DNA from: Candidatus Aciduliprofundum sp. JdFR-45
GTDB taxonomy: Archaea > Thermoplasmatota > Thermoplasmata > Thermoplasmatales > JdFR-45
Direction of reading: 5' to 3'
Assembly: GCA_002011395.1 (NCBI GenBank)
Contig: MTNG01000100.1
Coordinates: forward strand, 1-5,048
Length of the DNA stretch: 5,048 nucleotides
The notes beneath the pieces are model-generated. The model searched no databases and was not told the origin of the DNA. It saw only the letters and a list, made by a program, of their open reading frames with translations. Shown here in pieces: positions 1-5,048 of the stretch; positions within the stretch are counted from its first letter, which is position 1; each line of letters starts with the position of its first letter. The translations under genes were made by a program, and so were the position numbers.

Positions 1-999
1 ACCCGCCATAAGGTCCGTGGCATAGGCCCAGAACCTGTAGTGCTGTCTCCTGCGGACACGCCCCAAGAACACGTCGGCACGTGAGAGCATCTCGTAGGCC
101 CGGAGGAGGTCGTCCTCGCGCGTGTATTCCAGAGGCAGATTTTCATCCAGCCACTGCATTATGAGGTTCGGGTCCTCGTCCGAGCTGAATATGGAGCTGC
201 GGGCCTGCGACAGGGTTGTGCCGTGGAAGATCTCCAGAACCGTTTGATACACGCTCTCCGTCACATCCCTCCACCCCAGGACCCTCAGGTCCTCCATGGT
301 GATGACCTTCCTCCCAACGGCCACCGTCTGGAGGTCGCGTATGGCCGCCCTCACATCGCCCTCCGCATGCCTCGCTATCGCCTCCAGCACCTCCCTGTCC
401 GCCTTTATCCCCTCGGCGGCGCATATCTTTTTAAGAACGAGCGCCACCTGTCTGTAGTTCAGCGCCCTGAATTTAATCACTCTGCAGAGGGATTGCAGTG
501 CCCCTCCTTTCCCGCCTATGAGGCCGTACAGGTCATTCACTATCAGAACTATGGGCTGCTGTGTCCTCCTTATGGTCTCTATGATGGCGGCCTTGCCCCC
601 GCGGTCCACGGCCTTTCCGGGACCCTCGTACAGGTTGTCCGCCTCGTCCAGTACGATCAGCTTTCTCCCCCCTTCCCTGTACCGCCGCACATCCCCCGTG
701 GGCGAGAACCCCAGCGTCAGGGCCCCCTTGAGCGCGATCTCCTTTATCCTCTCCTCGCTCCTGACGTCGGAAGCGTTCATCTCCACGACGTCCCAGCCGT
801 ACTCGTTGGCCAGAGCCAGCGCAGCAGAGGTCTTACCCACTCCGGGTTTGCCGGCGAGTATGACCGCGGGGTACTTCTTCGGCCTCCCTTCAGTCCATTC
901 ATCGGCCCATTCCCTGAGTTGCCTGATGGCATCCCTGTTCCCCACGATATCGCTCAGGCGCTTTGGCCTGTACTTCTCGGTCCAGTCCACGGGATTCAC
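1..999 (-). CDS. rfcL: Replication factor C large subunit (clamp loader), 3' end cut by window edge
   Basis: RfcL is the large subunit of the archaeal clamp loader, which with RfcS uses ATP to open the PCNA ring and place it on primed DNA. Translating 999 down to 1 gives 333 uninterrupted residues. The N terminus carries the RFC box W-T-E-K-Y-R-P (residues 6-12). Walker A is GKPGVGKT (50-57), followed by MNASDVRSEERIKEI (74-88, the N-A-S-D signature of RFC), Walker B LIVLDEAD (114-121), sensor 1 around IVLIVND (150-156) and sensor 2 GDVRAAIRDLQ (214-224). The arginine-finger SRC motif of small subunits is absent; S-L-C-R occupies that area (170-173), as expected for a large subunit. The collar domain starts after about residue 235. 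Family members are usually near 480 aa, so roughly 150 C-terminal residues, including the PCNA-binding tail, lie outside. GTG at 999 was chosen because it precedes the RFC box and sits about 26 nt from a TATA-like box; GTG at 990 is an alternative. No intein interrupts the visible part. Confidence 0.96.
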   Translation of the reverse strand, partial: MNPVDWTEKYRPKRLSDIVGNRDAIRQLREWADEWTEGRPKKYPAVILAGKPGVGKTSAALALANEYGWDVVEMNASDVRSEERIKEIALKGALTLGFSPTGDVRRYREGGRKLIVLDEADNLYEGPGKAVDRGGKAAIIETIRRTQQPIVLIVNDLYGLIGGKGGALQSLCRVIKFRALNYRQVALVLKKICAAEGIKADREVLEAIARHAEGDVRAAIRDLQTVAVGRKVITMEDLRVLGWRDVTESVYQTVLEIFHGTTLSQARSSIFSSDEDPNLIMQWLDENLPLEYTREDDLLRAYEMLSRADVFLGRVRRRQHYRFWAYATDLMAG

Positions 1000-1021
1000 G
1001 CTTCCCCATGCTCCCGGAGGT

Positions 1022-1029
1022 TGATAAAA
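1022..1029 (-). promoter_or_regulatory. Probable box A (TATA) of rfcL
   Basis: On the minus strand TTTTATCA lies directly after the stop codon of the upstream transporter gene, preceded by the purine-rich GAGAAG that could serve as a BRE. Its centre is about 26 nt from the GTG at 999, the usual TATA-to-start-site distance in archaea, so transcription could begin at or next to the start codon (leaderless). This is inferred from spacing and sequence; rfcL could also be read through from the transporter gene 34 bp upstream. Confidence 0.5.
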
Positions 1030-1033
1030 CTTC

Positions 1034-1858
1034 TCAACTCCTGCCGAAGGCGGATGCGGTCACGATGGATATCAGTATCAGAGCGGCCCCCGCGTAGCCG
1101 ATGGGCGACAGCGTTTCTCCCAGAACCGCGTAGGAGAAGAGCATGGCGAAGAAGGCCTCCGATGTGAAGACCGTGGAGGCCCCCGGTGTGGATAGAGCAC
1201 TCTGTCCCTTAACCTGAAGCACTAGCGCAAACGCCGTTCCGCCGAGGGACGTGTAGAGGATGGCCGTGATGAGGGGCGTGGACGGAAGAGGCGGGGAGGA
1301 CACGAAGGGCGCGGCGAGTGTGAAGGCGAACACCACCGCTATCTGGAGAAAGGCCAGCCCTACGGGGTCTATGTTTCGAGAGTACCTGTAAATGAGCGCA
1401 ACCTGAACGCCGTAGGACACGGCACACAGCAGCGTTATGAGGTCGCCCACCCTGACGTCCCCTCCCGGGAGGGACAGGAGGGCAACGCCCGTGAAGGCCA
1501 CCCCGAGGGCCACGTATTCTGCTCCGCGTACCTTCTCCCGGAAGAGCACGTAGGAGAAGAGTGGGCCGAAGACGACGTAGAGAGACGTGATGAGGCCCGA
1601 ATTGGTGGACAGGGTGTATCTGAGCCCCACTATCTGAAAGAAATACCCGAGAAAGAGGAAGATGCCGGTGATGACCCCCGGCATCACCATGTCTCTCCTG
1701 ACCCTTTGCACGGCGAAGGGGAGCAGGGCCGCCGTGGCCACCCCGAACCTGTAAAAGAGGAAGAGATAGGGGTCCACGTACTGAAGGGCGATCTTCATCA
1801 GGGGGAACGTGAGGCCCCAGATGGCGCATGCGGCGAGCAGATACCCTTCTCCGCGCAC
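1034..1858 (-). CDS. EamA/DMT-superfamily transporter, ten predicted transmembrane helices
   Basis: This is a 274-aa integral membrane protein of the drug/metabolite transporter superfamily (RhaT/EamA type). Members export or import small metabolites such as amino acids or sugars; the substrate cannot be read from sequence. It has two EamA halves of about five helices each (about residues 4-127 and 137-269). Half one has a charged F-Y-R at 35-37, and its fourth helix is followed by F-R-E-K (106-109). Half two has the matching G-E-T-L after its fourth helix (247-250). Length is close to the usual 280-300 aa and nothing is missing. The start is GTG at 1858: an in-frame stop lies at 1888-1886 and no ATG, GTG or TTG occurs in frame between them, while the nearby ATGs at 1860, 1868 and 1874 are out of frame. 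It lies 34 bp upstream of rfcL in the same direction and is divergent from the propeller gene. Family assignment is firm; function is unknown. Confidence 0.93.
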   Translation of the reverse strand: MRGEGYLLAACAIWGLTFPLMKIALQYVDPYLFLFYRFGVATAALLPFAVQRVRRDMVMPGVITGIFLFLGYFFQIVGLRYTLSTNSGLITSLYVVFGPLFSYVLFREKVRGAEYVALGVAFTGVALLSLPGGDVRVGDLITLLCAVSYGVQVALIYRYSRNIDPVGLAFLQIAVVFAFTLAAPFVSSPPLPSTPLITAILYTSLGGTAFALVLQVKGQSALSTPGASTVFTSEAFFAMLFSYAVLGETLSPIGYAGAALILISIVTASAFGRS

Positions 1859-1880
1859 ATAGGGGCATGGGCATCGCGGC

Positions 1881-1886
1881 TTAAAT
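1881..1886 (-). promoter_or_regulatory. Possible box A (TATA) of the EamA/DMT transporter gene
   Basis: On the minus strand ATTTAA, within GATTTAAGCC, is the only AT-rich hexamer close upstream of the transporter. Its centre is about 26 nt from the GTG at 1858, which again fits a leaderless transcript. No Shine-Dalgarno is visible between it and the GTG. The element is short and only partly matches the TTTATA consensus, so the call is tentative. Confidence 0.4.
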
Positions 1887-1891
1887 CATTC

Positions 1892-1902
1892 CACCGATGG
1901 TG
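1892..1902. promoter_or_regulatory. Short palindrome CACC-GAT-GGTG in the divergent promoter region
   Basis: Four-base arms CACC and GGTG around GAT lie just upstream of the transporter gene's presumed box A, about where a BRE or an operator half-site pair would be. The arms are too short to be convincing on their own; it is listed because it is one of few ordered elements in the 150-bp intergenic region. Confidence 0.2.
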
Positions 1903-1942
1903 CAGATTACAATCAAGATATTGGGGACATGTGCGCGGTGGG

Positions 1943-1950
1943 TTTATATG
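1943..1950 (+). promoter_or_regulatory. Box A (TATA) of the beta-propeller gene
   Basis: TTTATATG is a near-consensus archaeal TATA box. The expected start of transcription, about 26 nt downstream of its centre, is near 1973, giving a leader of roughly 36 nt. That leader holds the Shine-Dalgarno at 1997-2003. This is the best promoter in the window. Confidence 0.65.
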
Positions 1951-1996
1951 TGAGGAGTTTCATAGTATCCTTCTGCCTGAAAACATAACCCGTGTC

Positions 1997-2003
1997 GGAG
2001 GTG
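1997..2003 (+). promoter_or_regulatory. Strong Shine-Dalgarno site of the beta-propeller gene
   Basis: GGAGGTG is fully complementary to the conserved 3' end of archaeal 16S rRNA (CACCTCC) and ends five bases before the ATG at 2009. It fixes that ATG as the start. Neither minus-strand gene with a visible start has a comparable site. Confidence 0.85.
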
Positions 2004-2008
2004 GGTGA

Positions 2009-3418
2009 ATGAATCCACGCATATGCGCCATAGTAATCCTTGTCCTTATGTCTCCCGCGCTGCTCCCGCAGCAACATGACGTTGAGGGGCATGTGGATAT
2101 TAACTGGAAGATAGACCTGCATGAAAGAGACAACGTCGGCTATTCAATATACGACCCTTACAGGGATGCGGTGTATTCCATTTATAGTAAAGAACTAAGG
2201 ATTTTGGATGCACAAACTGGGAAGGTCAATAAAGTTTACACGTTCGTTGATGAGGGGACAAATAAAACGGAGTTTGTTAGTCAGCTGTATACATTTGAAA
2301 GCAGCACTTACGTGGTGCTGAGGGATTACTGGGATAATGCAGAACTCGCCCGGATAGAGAATGGTGAGGTGCTATGGAAGTTCAATCCCAAACAGGGCTA
2401 TTATACTTACATATCCACTTTCTTATGGCTCTATTACGCGGATAATGTGCTGGAGAGAAACGGCCGTGTATACTTTATGGTGTGGAGTAAAGACACCTAC
2501 GTGGCGTGTCTGGACGCGGAGGATGGAACCCTCATATGGGATCGCACGGTGGAAGATTTCAGTGGACAGAGGATGGAACTCTACAACGCAAACCTCTACA
2601 TAGGTGGGCTCAACTGGTCCGTCCCGTCCACCGTTGTGCTGGACGCGGAGACGGGGGCTCTCGTGAGGCACGTGAAGGGCTTCATGATGGCGGAGATATA
2701 CGGTGGCAGGATGGTCGGCTTCGGTGGAGGGGCCGTCAGAAGATGGGAGCTCGTTTCATACAGAAACTTCACCTGCATGGACCTCTACGGAAACGTTCTG
2801 TGGAAGAGGAATCTGGGCGAGGAGTACGGACCTTGGTACTACTTCCTGCAGATCCGAAACGGGACGATATACTCCACAACGAAGGGCACGCTCTACGTCA
2901 TGGATATGGACGGAAACATCCTCTGGAAGTTCACGGACCCGTTTGCAGACGCTTCGCTCTGGCCCTATGTACTGTGCCTACAGCCACCCATCTTTGATGC
3001 GGAGGGGAGAATGTACCTTGGGTACTTCTACCTGGATGAGTTAGGCTGGCCCTGTAGCATATTCTTCGATGAGGCCATAAGGATGGGTAGATATCCTTAC
3101 ATCTACTGCCTGAATCAGAAGGGGGATGTCCTGTGGAAGGCAACGCCCGTGTTCAACGAATCGCAGATGTTCTTTATCGGGTTCATAGAGACCATAGACA
3201 GAGAGGAGAATCTCTACGTTAGGGGTTGGTACTACGTTCCCAACGAAGACCCGCACCACTGGGAGAAATATCCCGTCCGCGGGCACTACCTCGCATCCAT
3301 CCGCGTTAGCGTGCCTCCACCGGACATAAGGCCCTATATGTTCACAGCGTACGCGTTCATTGCCTCCAGCGCGGTGACGCTCGCTGCCGTCTTCGCACAC
3401 TTCCAAAGGAGAAAGTGA
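2009..3418 (+). CDS. Membrane-anchored extracellular PQQ-like beta-propeller protein
   Basis: This 469-aa protein has an N-terminal signal or anchor (about residues 5-20, I-C-A-I-V-I-L-V-L-M), a long ectodomain, and a C-terminal transmembrane helix (about 443-464) ending in Q-R-R-K, so the bulk should face outside. Blade-like repeats of the type NGxxY...LDxxGxxLW recur with blade ends near 66-73, 116-125, 168-177, 211-219, 257-266, 298-308 and 368-377. A degenerate last unit at about 399-431 makes eight. LDAETG, LDAEDGTLIW and MDMDGNILWKF are typical PQQ_2/PQQ-like motifs. Such motifs are also shared by BamB and other proteins that bind no cofactor, and I see no vicinal Cys pair or haem motif, so an enzyme role is unsupported. 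Five N-glycosylation sequons (N85, N202, N253, N284, N383) fit a surface protein. A structural, adhesive or sensing role is possible; the function is unknown. The first third is AT-richer than its surroundings. ATG 2009 is fixed by the Shine-Dalgarno. Confidence 0.88.
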   Translation: MNPRICAIVILVLMSPALLPQQHDVEGHVDINWKIDLHERDNVGYSIYDPYRDAVYSIYSKELRILDAQTGKVNKVYTFVDEGTNKTEFVSQLYTFESSTYVVLRDYWDNAELARIENGEVLWKFNPKQGYYTYISTFLWLYYADNVLERNGRVYFMVWSKDTYVACLDAEDGTLIWDRTVEDFSGQRMELYNANLYIGGLNWSVPSTVVLDAETGALVRHVKGFMMAEIYGGRMVGFGGGAVRRWELVSYRNFTCMDLYGNVLWKRNLGEEYGPWYYFLQIRNGTIYSTTKGTLYVMDMDGNILWKFTDPFADASLWPYVLCLQPPIFDAEGRMYLGYFYLDELGWPCSIFFDEAIRMGRYPYIYCLNQKGDVLWKATPVFNESQMFFIGFIETIDREENLYVRGWYYVPNEDPHHWEKYPVRGHYLASIRVSVPPPDIRPYMFTAYAFIASSAVTLAAVFAHFQRRK

Positions 3419-3422
3419 TGTT

Positions 3423-3427
3423 AAAAA
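3423..3427 (-). terminator. Possible oligo-T terminator of the PIN-ATPase gene
   Basis: Directly after the minus-strand stop codon (3433-3431) the transcript would read GTGTTTTTAACA, with five T's in a row. Short T-runs can end transcription in archaea without a strong hairpin; only a four-base TGTT/AACA pairing surrounds it (3419-3422 with 3426-3429). The 12-bp gap to the convergent propeller gene leaves little other room for a terminator outside coding sequence. Confidence 0.35.
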
Positions 3428-3430
3428 CAC

Positions 3431-5048
3431 TCAGTCCACAGTCCTGACTGTTATCCTCGCGCCCCTCTTTAGGGCCTTCATCAGCATCTTGCCCGTGGCC
3501 GTGCTCTTCCTGACCTTTATGACGCCCCCCGAGCCCACGTTGCACGCGAAGAGAAACTCCGAATCCGCGTATATCGCCACCTTGGCGCGCTGGAGATGCG
3601 GGGGCAGACGCATCTTCACTGTGTTCTTGGTCATGCTGACTTCCGGTGTGAACTCCTCCCCGGGCACCACGGCGACCTCGCCGAGCGGGCGAACGTCCAC
3701 GGAGATGCCCAGTTCCTTCTCAAGGGCCGAGATCCTCTTACCGCCCTGTCCTATGACGTGAGGTATTTCATCCTCGGGCACGTAGAGCGCCACCTTGTTC
3801 TCGGACAGCACCTCCACCTTCAGCGCGGGTATCCCGGTGAGGCGTCTGACCTCCTCTTCAATGCCGCGGGCTGCGTATTTCAGCACGCCGCTAACACCTT
3901 CCCCCTTCACGGGCACGACCACTATCTGCTCGCCGAAGGTGTACAGTTCGTAGAGCAGTTGGTCCGTGAAGAAGTCGCGCACCTCTATCACGGGCCTGGC
4001 GAGGTCCTCCACGTGCATACCGCTCGGAACTTTAACCGCGTATGAAAGCGTGAGCACCGTGGACACGCGCCCCTTCTCTATGTGTATCACCGTATCAACG
4101 ATCTGCGGTATCATCCCGAGCTCCACGCGTCCCACGAAGCGCTGTATGGCATCCACCGCGCGCGACGCATGCACCACACCTATCATCCCGACGCCAGCCA
4201 GCCGCATGTCTGCAAACACGCGGAAGTCGTCGGTTGTCCTCATTTCGTCAAAGACGGTGTAATCCGGGCGCACCAGAAGAAGTATATCGCCCGTCCTCGC
4301 CATGCTGCCCTCCAGGGCCGTGTACTGCGTTATCTCGTTTGATAGCACGAGGTCCCTGGGTTTCTCCATCGTCTTGACGATCCTGTTGAGCGACGCGTAG
4401 TACTCGGCCACCGCCTGCACGAATGTGCTCTTGCCCGCGCCCGGCGCGCCAGACACCAGTATCCCCTCTGCGCGCTCCCTGAGACGTCTGAGCAACCTCT
4501 CGTCCAAGTTGTAATCCTCAAGGGAGAGCTTGACCACGGGGCGCACCGCTGTTATCTCCGGCGCGTCTGAGAAGGGCGGCATGGTTATGGCTATGCGGTA
4601 CTCCCTGAGCTGAACAACGGTTGCGCCCTTTTCGTCTATCTCTATGAAGGATTTCGGATCCCTGCGGGCGCGCTCCACTATGTCCCTGGCGATCTCCCTC
4701 ACGTCCTCCTCGGTGAGGACATCCCCCTCGTACTCCAGCGCGAACTCCCCCGGTCTGCCCCTCTTCCTGCGGGGTGGCAGCCCTGCACGGAGATGCACGC
4801 TCATGGTCTCCGGGTCAAAGTAGTTCTCTATCCTGAACCGCGCCTCCTTCCGGGGCTCCATGTAGATGGCCTCTATGCCCTCTATCCTGGCCATACGGTA
4901 CTGAACGAGGTCACCCGTGAGCAGGATGGCATCGTAGGCGCCTGCCACGTGCCTGATGAGCCGGTCTATTGCGCCCTCCTTCGCCATGGCTATCTGATGT
5001 CTGTCCGGCTCGGCCCCTTCGAAGGAGAGCGTTATCTCTCGAAGGAGA
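3431..5048 (-). CDS. PIN-ATPase-KH protein (PINc/VapC-family ATPase, PINA-like), N terminus cut by window edge
   Basis: The reading frame is open from the right edge to the TGA at 3433-3431, 538 residues. The Met at 4987 is internal: 21 upstream codons continue in frame and belong to the PIN domain. Numbering from that Met, the PIN remainder shows G-A-I-D-R-L-I (5-11) and L-L-T-G-D-L-V-Q (22-29), with Asp8 and Asp26 as the likely later acidic metal ligands. A basic patch P-P-R-R-K-R-G-R-P follows at 71-79. The PilT/VirB11-like ATPase has Walker A GAPGAGKST (180-188), Walker B TVFDEMR (244-250) and the VVHAS histidine box (271-275). A KH domain with the GxxG loop IGQGGK (412-417) follows, then about 80 C-terminal residues ending R-I-T-V-R-T-V-D. 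This is COG1855. Sulfolobus PINA of this group is reported to be a hexameric ATPase that binds the resolvase Hjc and promotes branch migration; others suspect RNA roles because of PIN and KH. Euryarchaeal members run about 620-640 aa, so roughly 80-100 residues are missing here. Confidence 0.92.
   Translation of the reverse strand, partial: LLREITLSFEGAEPDRHQIAMAKEGAIDRLIRHVAGAYDAILLTGDLVQYRMARIEGIEAIYMEPRKEARFRIENYFDPETMSVHLRAGLPPRRKRGRPGEFALEYEGDVLTEEDVREIARDIVERARRDPKSFIEIDEKGATVVQLREYRIAITMPPFSDAPEITAVRPVVKLSLEDYNLDERLLRRLRERAEGILVSGAPGAGKSTFVQAVAEYYASLNRIVKTMEKPRDLVLSNEITQYTALEGSMARTGDILLLVRPDYTVFDEMRTTDDFRVFADMRLAGVGMIGVVHASRAVDAIQRFVGRVELGMIPQIVDTVIHIEKGRVSTVLTLSYAVKVPSGMHVEDLARPVIEVRDFFTDQLLYELYTFGEQIVVVPVKGEGVSGVLKYAARGIEEEVRRLTGIPALKVEVLSENKVALYVPEDEIPHVIGQGGKRISALEKELGISVDVRPLGEVAVVPGEEFTPEVSMTKNTVKMRLPPHLQRAKVAIYADSEFLFACNVGSGGVIKVRKSTATGKMLMKALKRGARITVRTVD

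Larger units (their letters stand above)
1851..1938. repeat. 10-bp perfect inverted repeat bracketing the divergent promoters
   Basis: The arm CCGCGCACAT at 1851-1860 is exactly repeated in inverted orientation as ATGTGCGCGG at 1929-1938, with 68 bp between. One arm covers the GTG start and presumed start site of the transporter gene. The other ends four bases before the propeller gene's box A. Each arm therefore sits where a bound protein could affect one of the two promoters. A role as paired operator sites is inference; a chance match in a region this size is uncommon but possible. Confidence 0.45.

Noticed and set aside
830..850. Possible intein insertion at the RfcL Walker A site, a frequent location in archaeal RFC genes
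   Set aside because: The motif GKPGVGKT is continuous and the frame is uninterrupted.
518..1024. 168-codon plus-strand reading frame opposite the N terminus of rfcL
   Set aside because: It is a low-complexity Ser/Leu-rich shadow of RfcL with no Shine-Dalgarno, promoter or motif.
223..1167. 314-codon plus-strand reading frame opposite rfcL
   Set aside because: It lies antisense to a clear RfcL frame, its translation is rich in Pro, Arg and His without domain signatures, and it runs into the end of the transporter gene. It is a GC-driven shadow frame.
1209..1874. 221-codon minus-strand frame with ATG starts just upstream of the transporter's GTG
   Set aside because: It overlaps the transporter in another frame and its translation is Arg/Pro/His-rich with no membrane segments, whereas the GTG frame gives a perfect EamA protein.
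1706..2008. 100-codon plus-strand frame ending exactly before the propeller gene's ATG
   Set aside because: The adjacency looks like translational coupling, but the frame starts inside the transporter gene on the opposite strand, before the propeller's own promoter, and shows no protein features.
1913..2122. 69-codon minus-strand frame across the divergent promoter region
   Set aside because: It covers the propeller gene's box A, Shine-Dalgarno and signal peptide, and has no motif or start signal.
3419..3429. TGTT-AAA-AACA as a hairpin terminator between the convergent genes
   Set aside because: A four-base AT-rich stem would not be stable; only the T-run itself is kept as a possible signal.
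3041..3430. 129-codon minus-strand frame at the end of the propeller gene, following the PIN-ATPase gene
   Set aside because: It is antisense to well-defined blade repeats and the C-terminal membrane helix; no motifs or ribosome site were seen.
3596..4045. 149-codon plus-strand frame opposite the KH region of the PIN-ATPase gene
   Set aside because: It is a His/Leu-rich shadow of a strongly supported frame.
4330..4521. 63-codon minus-strand frame inside the PIN-ATPase gene
   Set aside because: It is another frame of the Walker A region and very Arg-rich; no independent evidence supports it.
5019..5048. 10-bp direct repeat TCGAAGGAGA at 5019-5028 and 5039-5048, spaced 20 bp
   Set aside because: It could look like the start of a tandem repeat, but the PIN reading frame continues sensibly through it, 20 bp is not a multiple of three, and the window ends there. 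Probably chance in purine-rich coding sequence.

Overview
The window is archaeal chromosomal DNA. It carries a replication factor C large subunit, a PIN-ATPase-KH protein of a type found in archaea, TATA-box (box A) promoters and a Shine-Dalgarno site matching the archaeal 16S tail. GC is moderate to high (60% or more in hand-counted lines of the PIN-ATPase gene). The RfcL sequence around sensor 1 (N-D-L-Y-G-L) reminds me of Thermoplasmata and relatives. That lineage guess is weak and comes from memory of the family, not from a search.

Layout: (1) 1-999, minus strand, is the N-terminal 333 residues of RfcL, cut by the left edge. (2) 1034-1858, minus strand, is a complete ten-helix EamA/DMT-family transporter, 34 bp upstream of rfcL and in the same direction. 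(3) 1859-2008 is a 150-bp divergent promoter region, with a box A for each side, a strong Shine-Dalgarno for the rightward gene and a 10-bp perfect inverted repeat bracketing both promoters. (4) 2009-3418, plus strand, is a complete membrane-anchored, extracellular PQQ-like beta-propeller protein of 469 aa with eight recognisable blade repeats. (5) 3431-5048, minus strand, is a PIN-ATPase-KH protein related to Sulfolobus PINA, convergent with the propeller gene across 12 bp and cut at its N terminus by the right edge. No gene-free stretch exceeds 150 bp.

RfcL (clamp loader) and the PINA-like ATPase (linked in Sulfolobus to Holliday-junction processing) are conserved information-processing genes. 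The transporter and the cell-surface propeller between them look like lineage-specific insertions. The propeller gene's first part is AT-richer than everything around it, which suggests a different history. Both minus-strand genes with visible starts begin with GTG about 26 nt downstream of a TATA-like box, which fits leaderless transcripts; the propeller gene instead has a leader with a Shine-Dalgarno. I see no CRISPR array, tRNA, rRNA, insertion sequence or intein, and no clear evidence of a new multi-gene system. The least understood items are the surface propeller and the inverted repeat around the divergent promoters.
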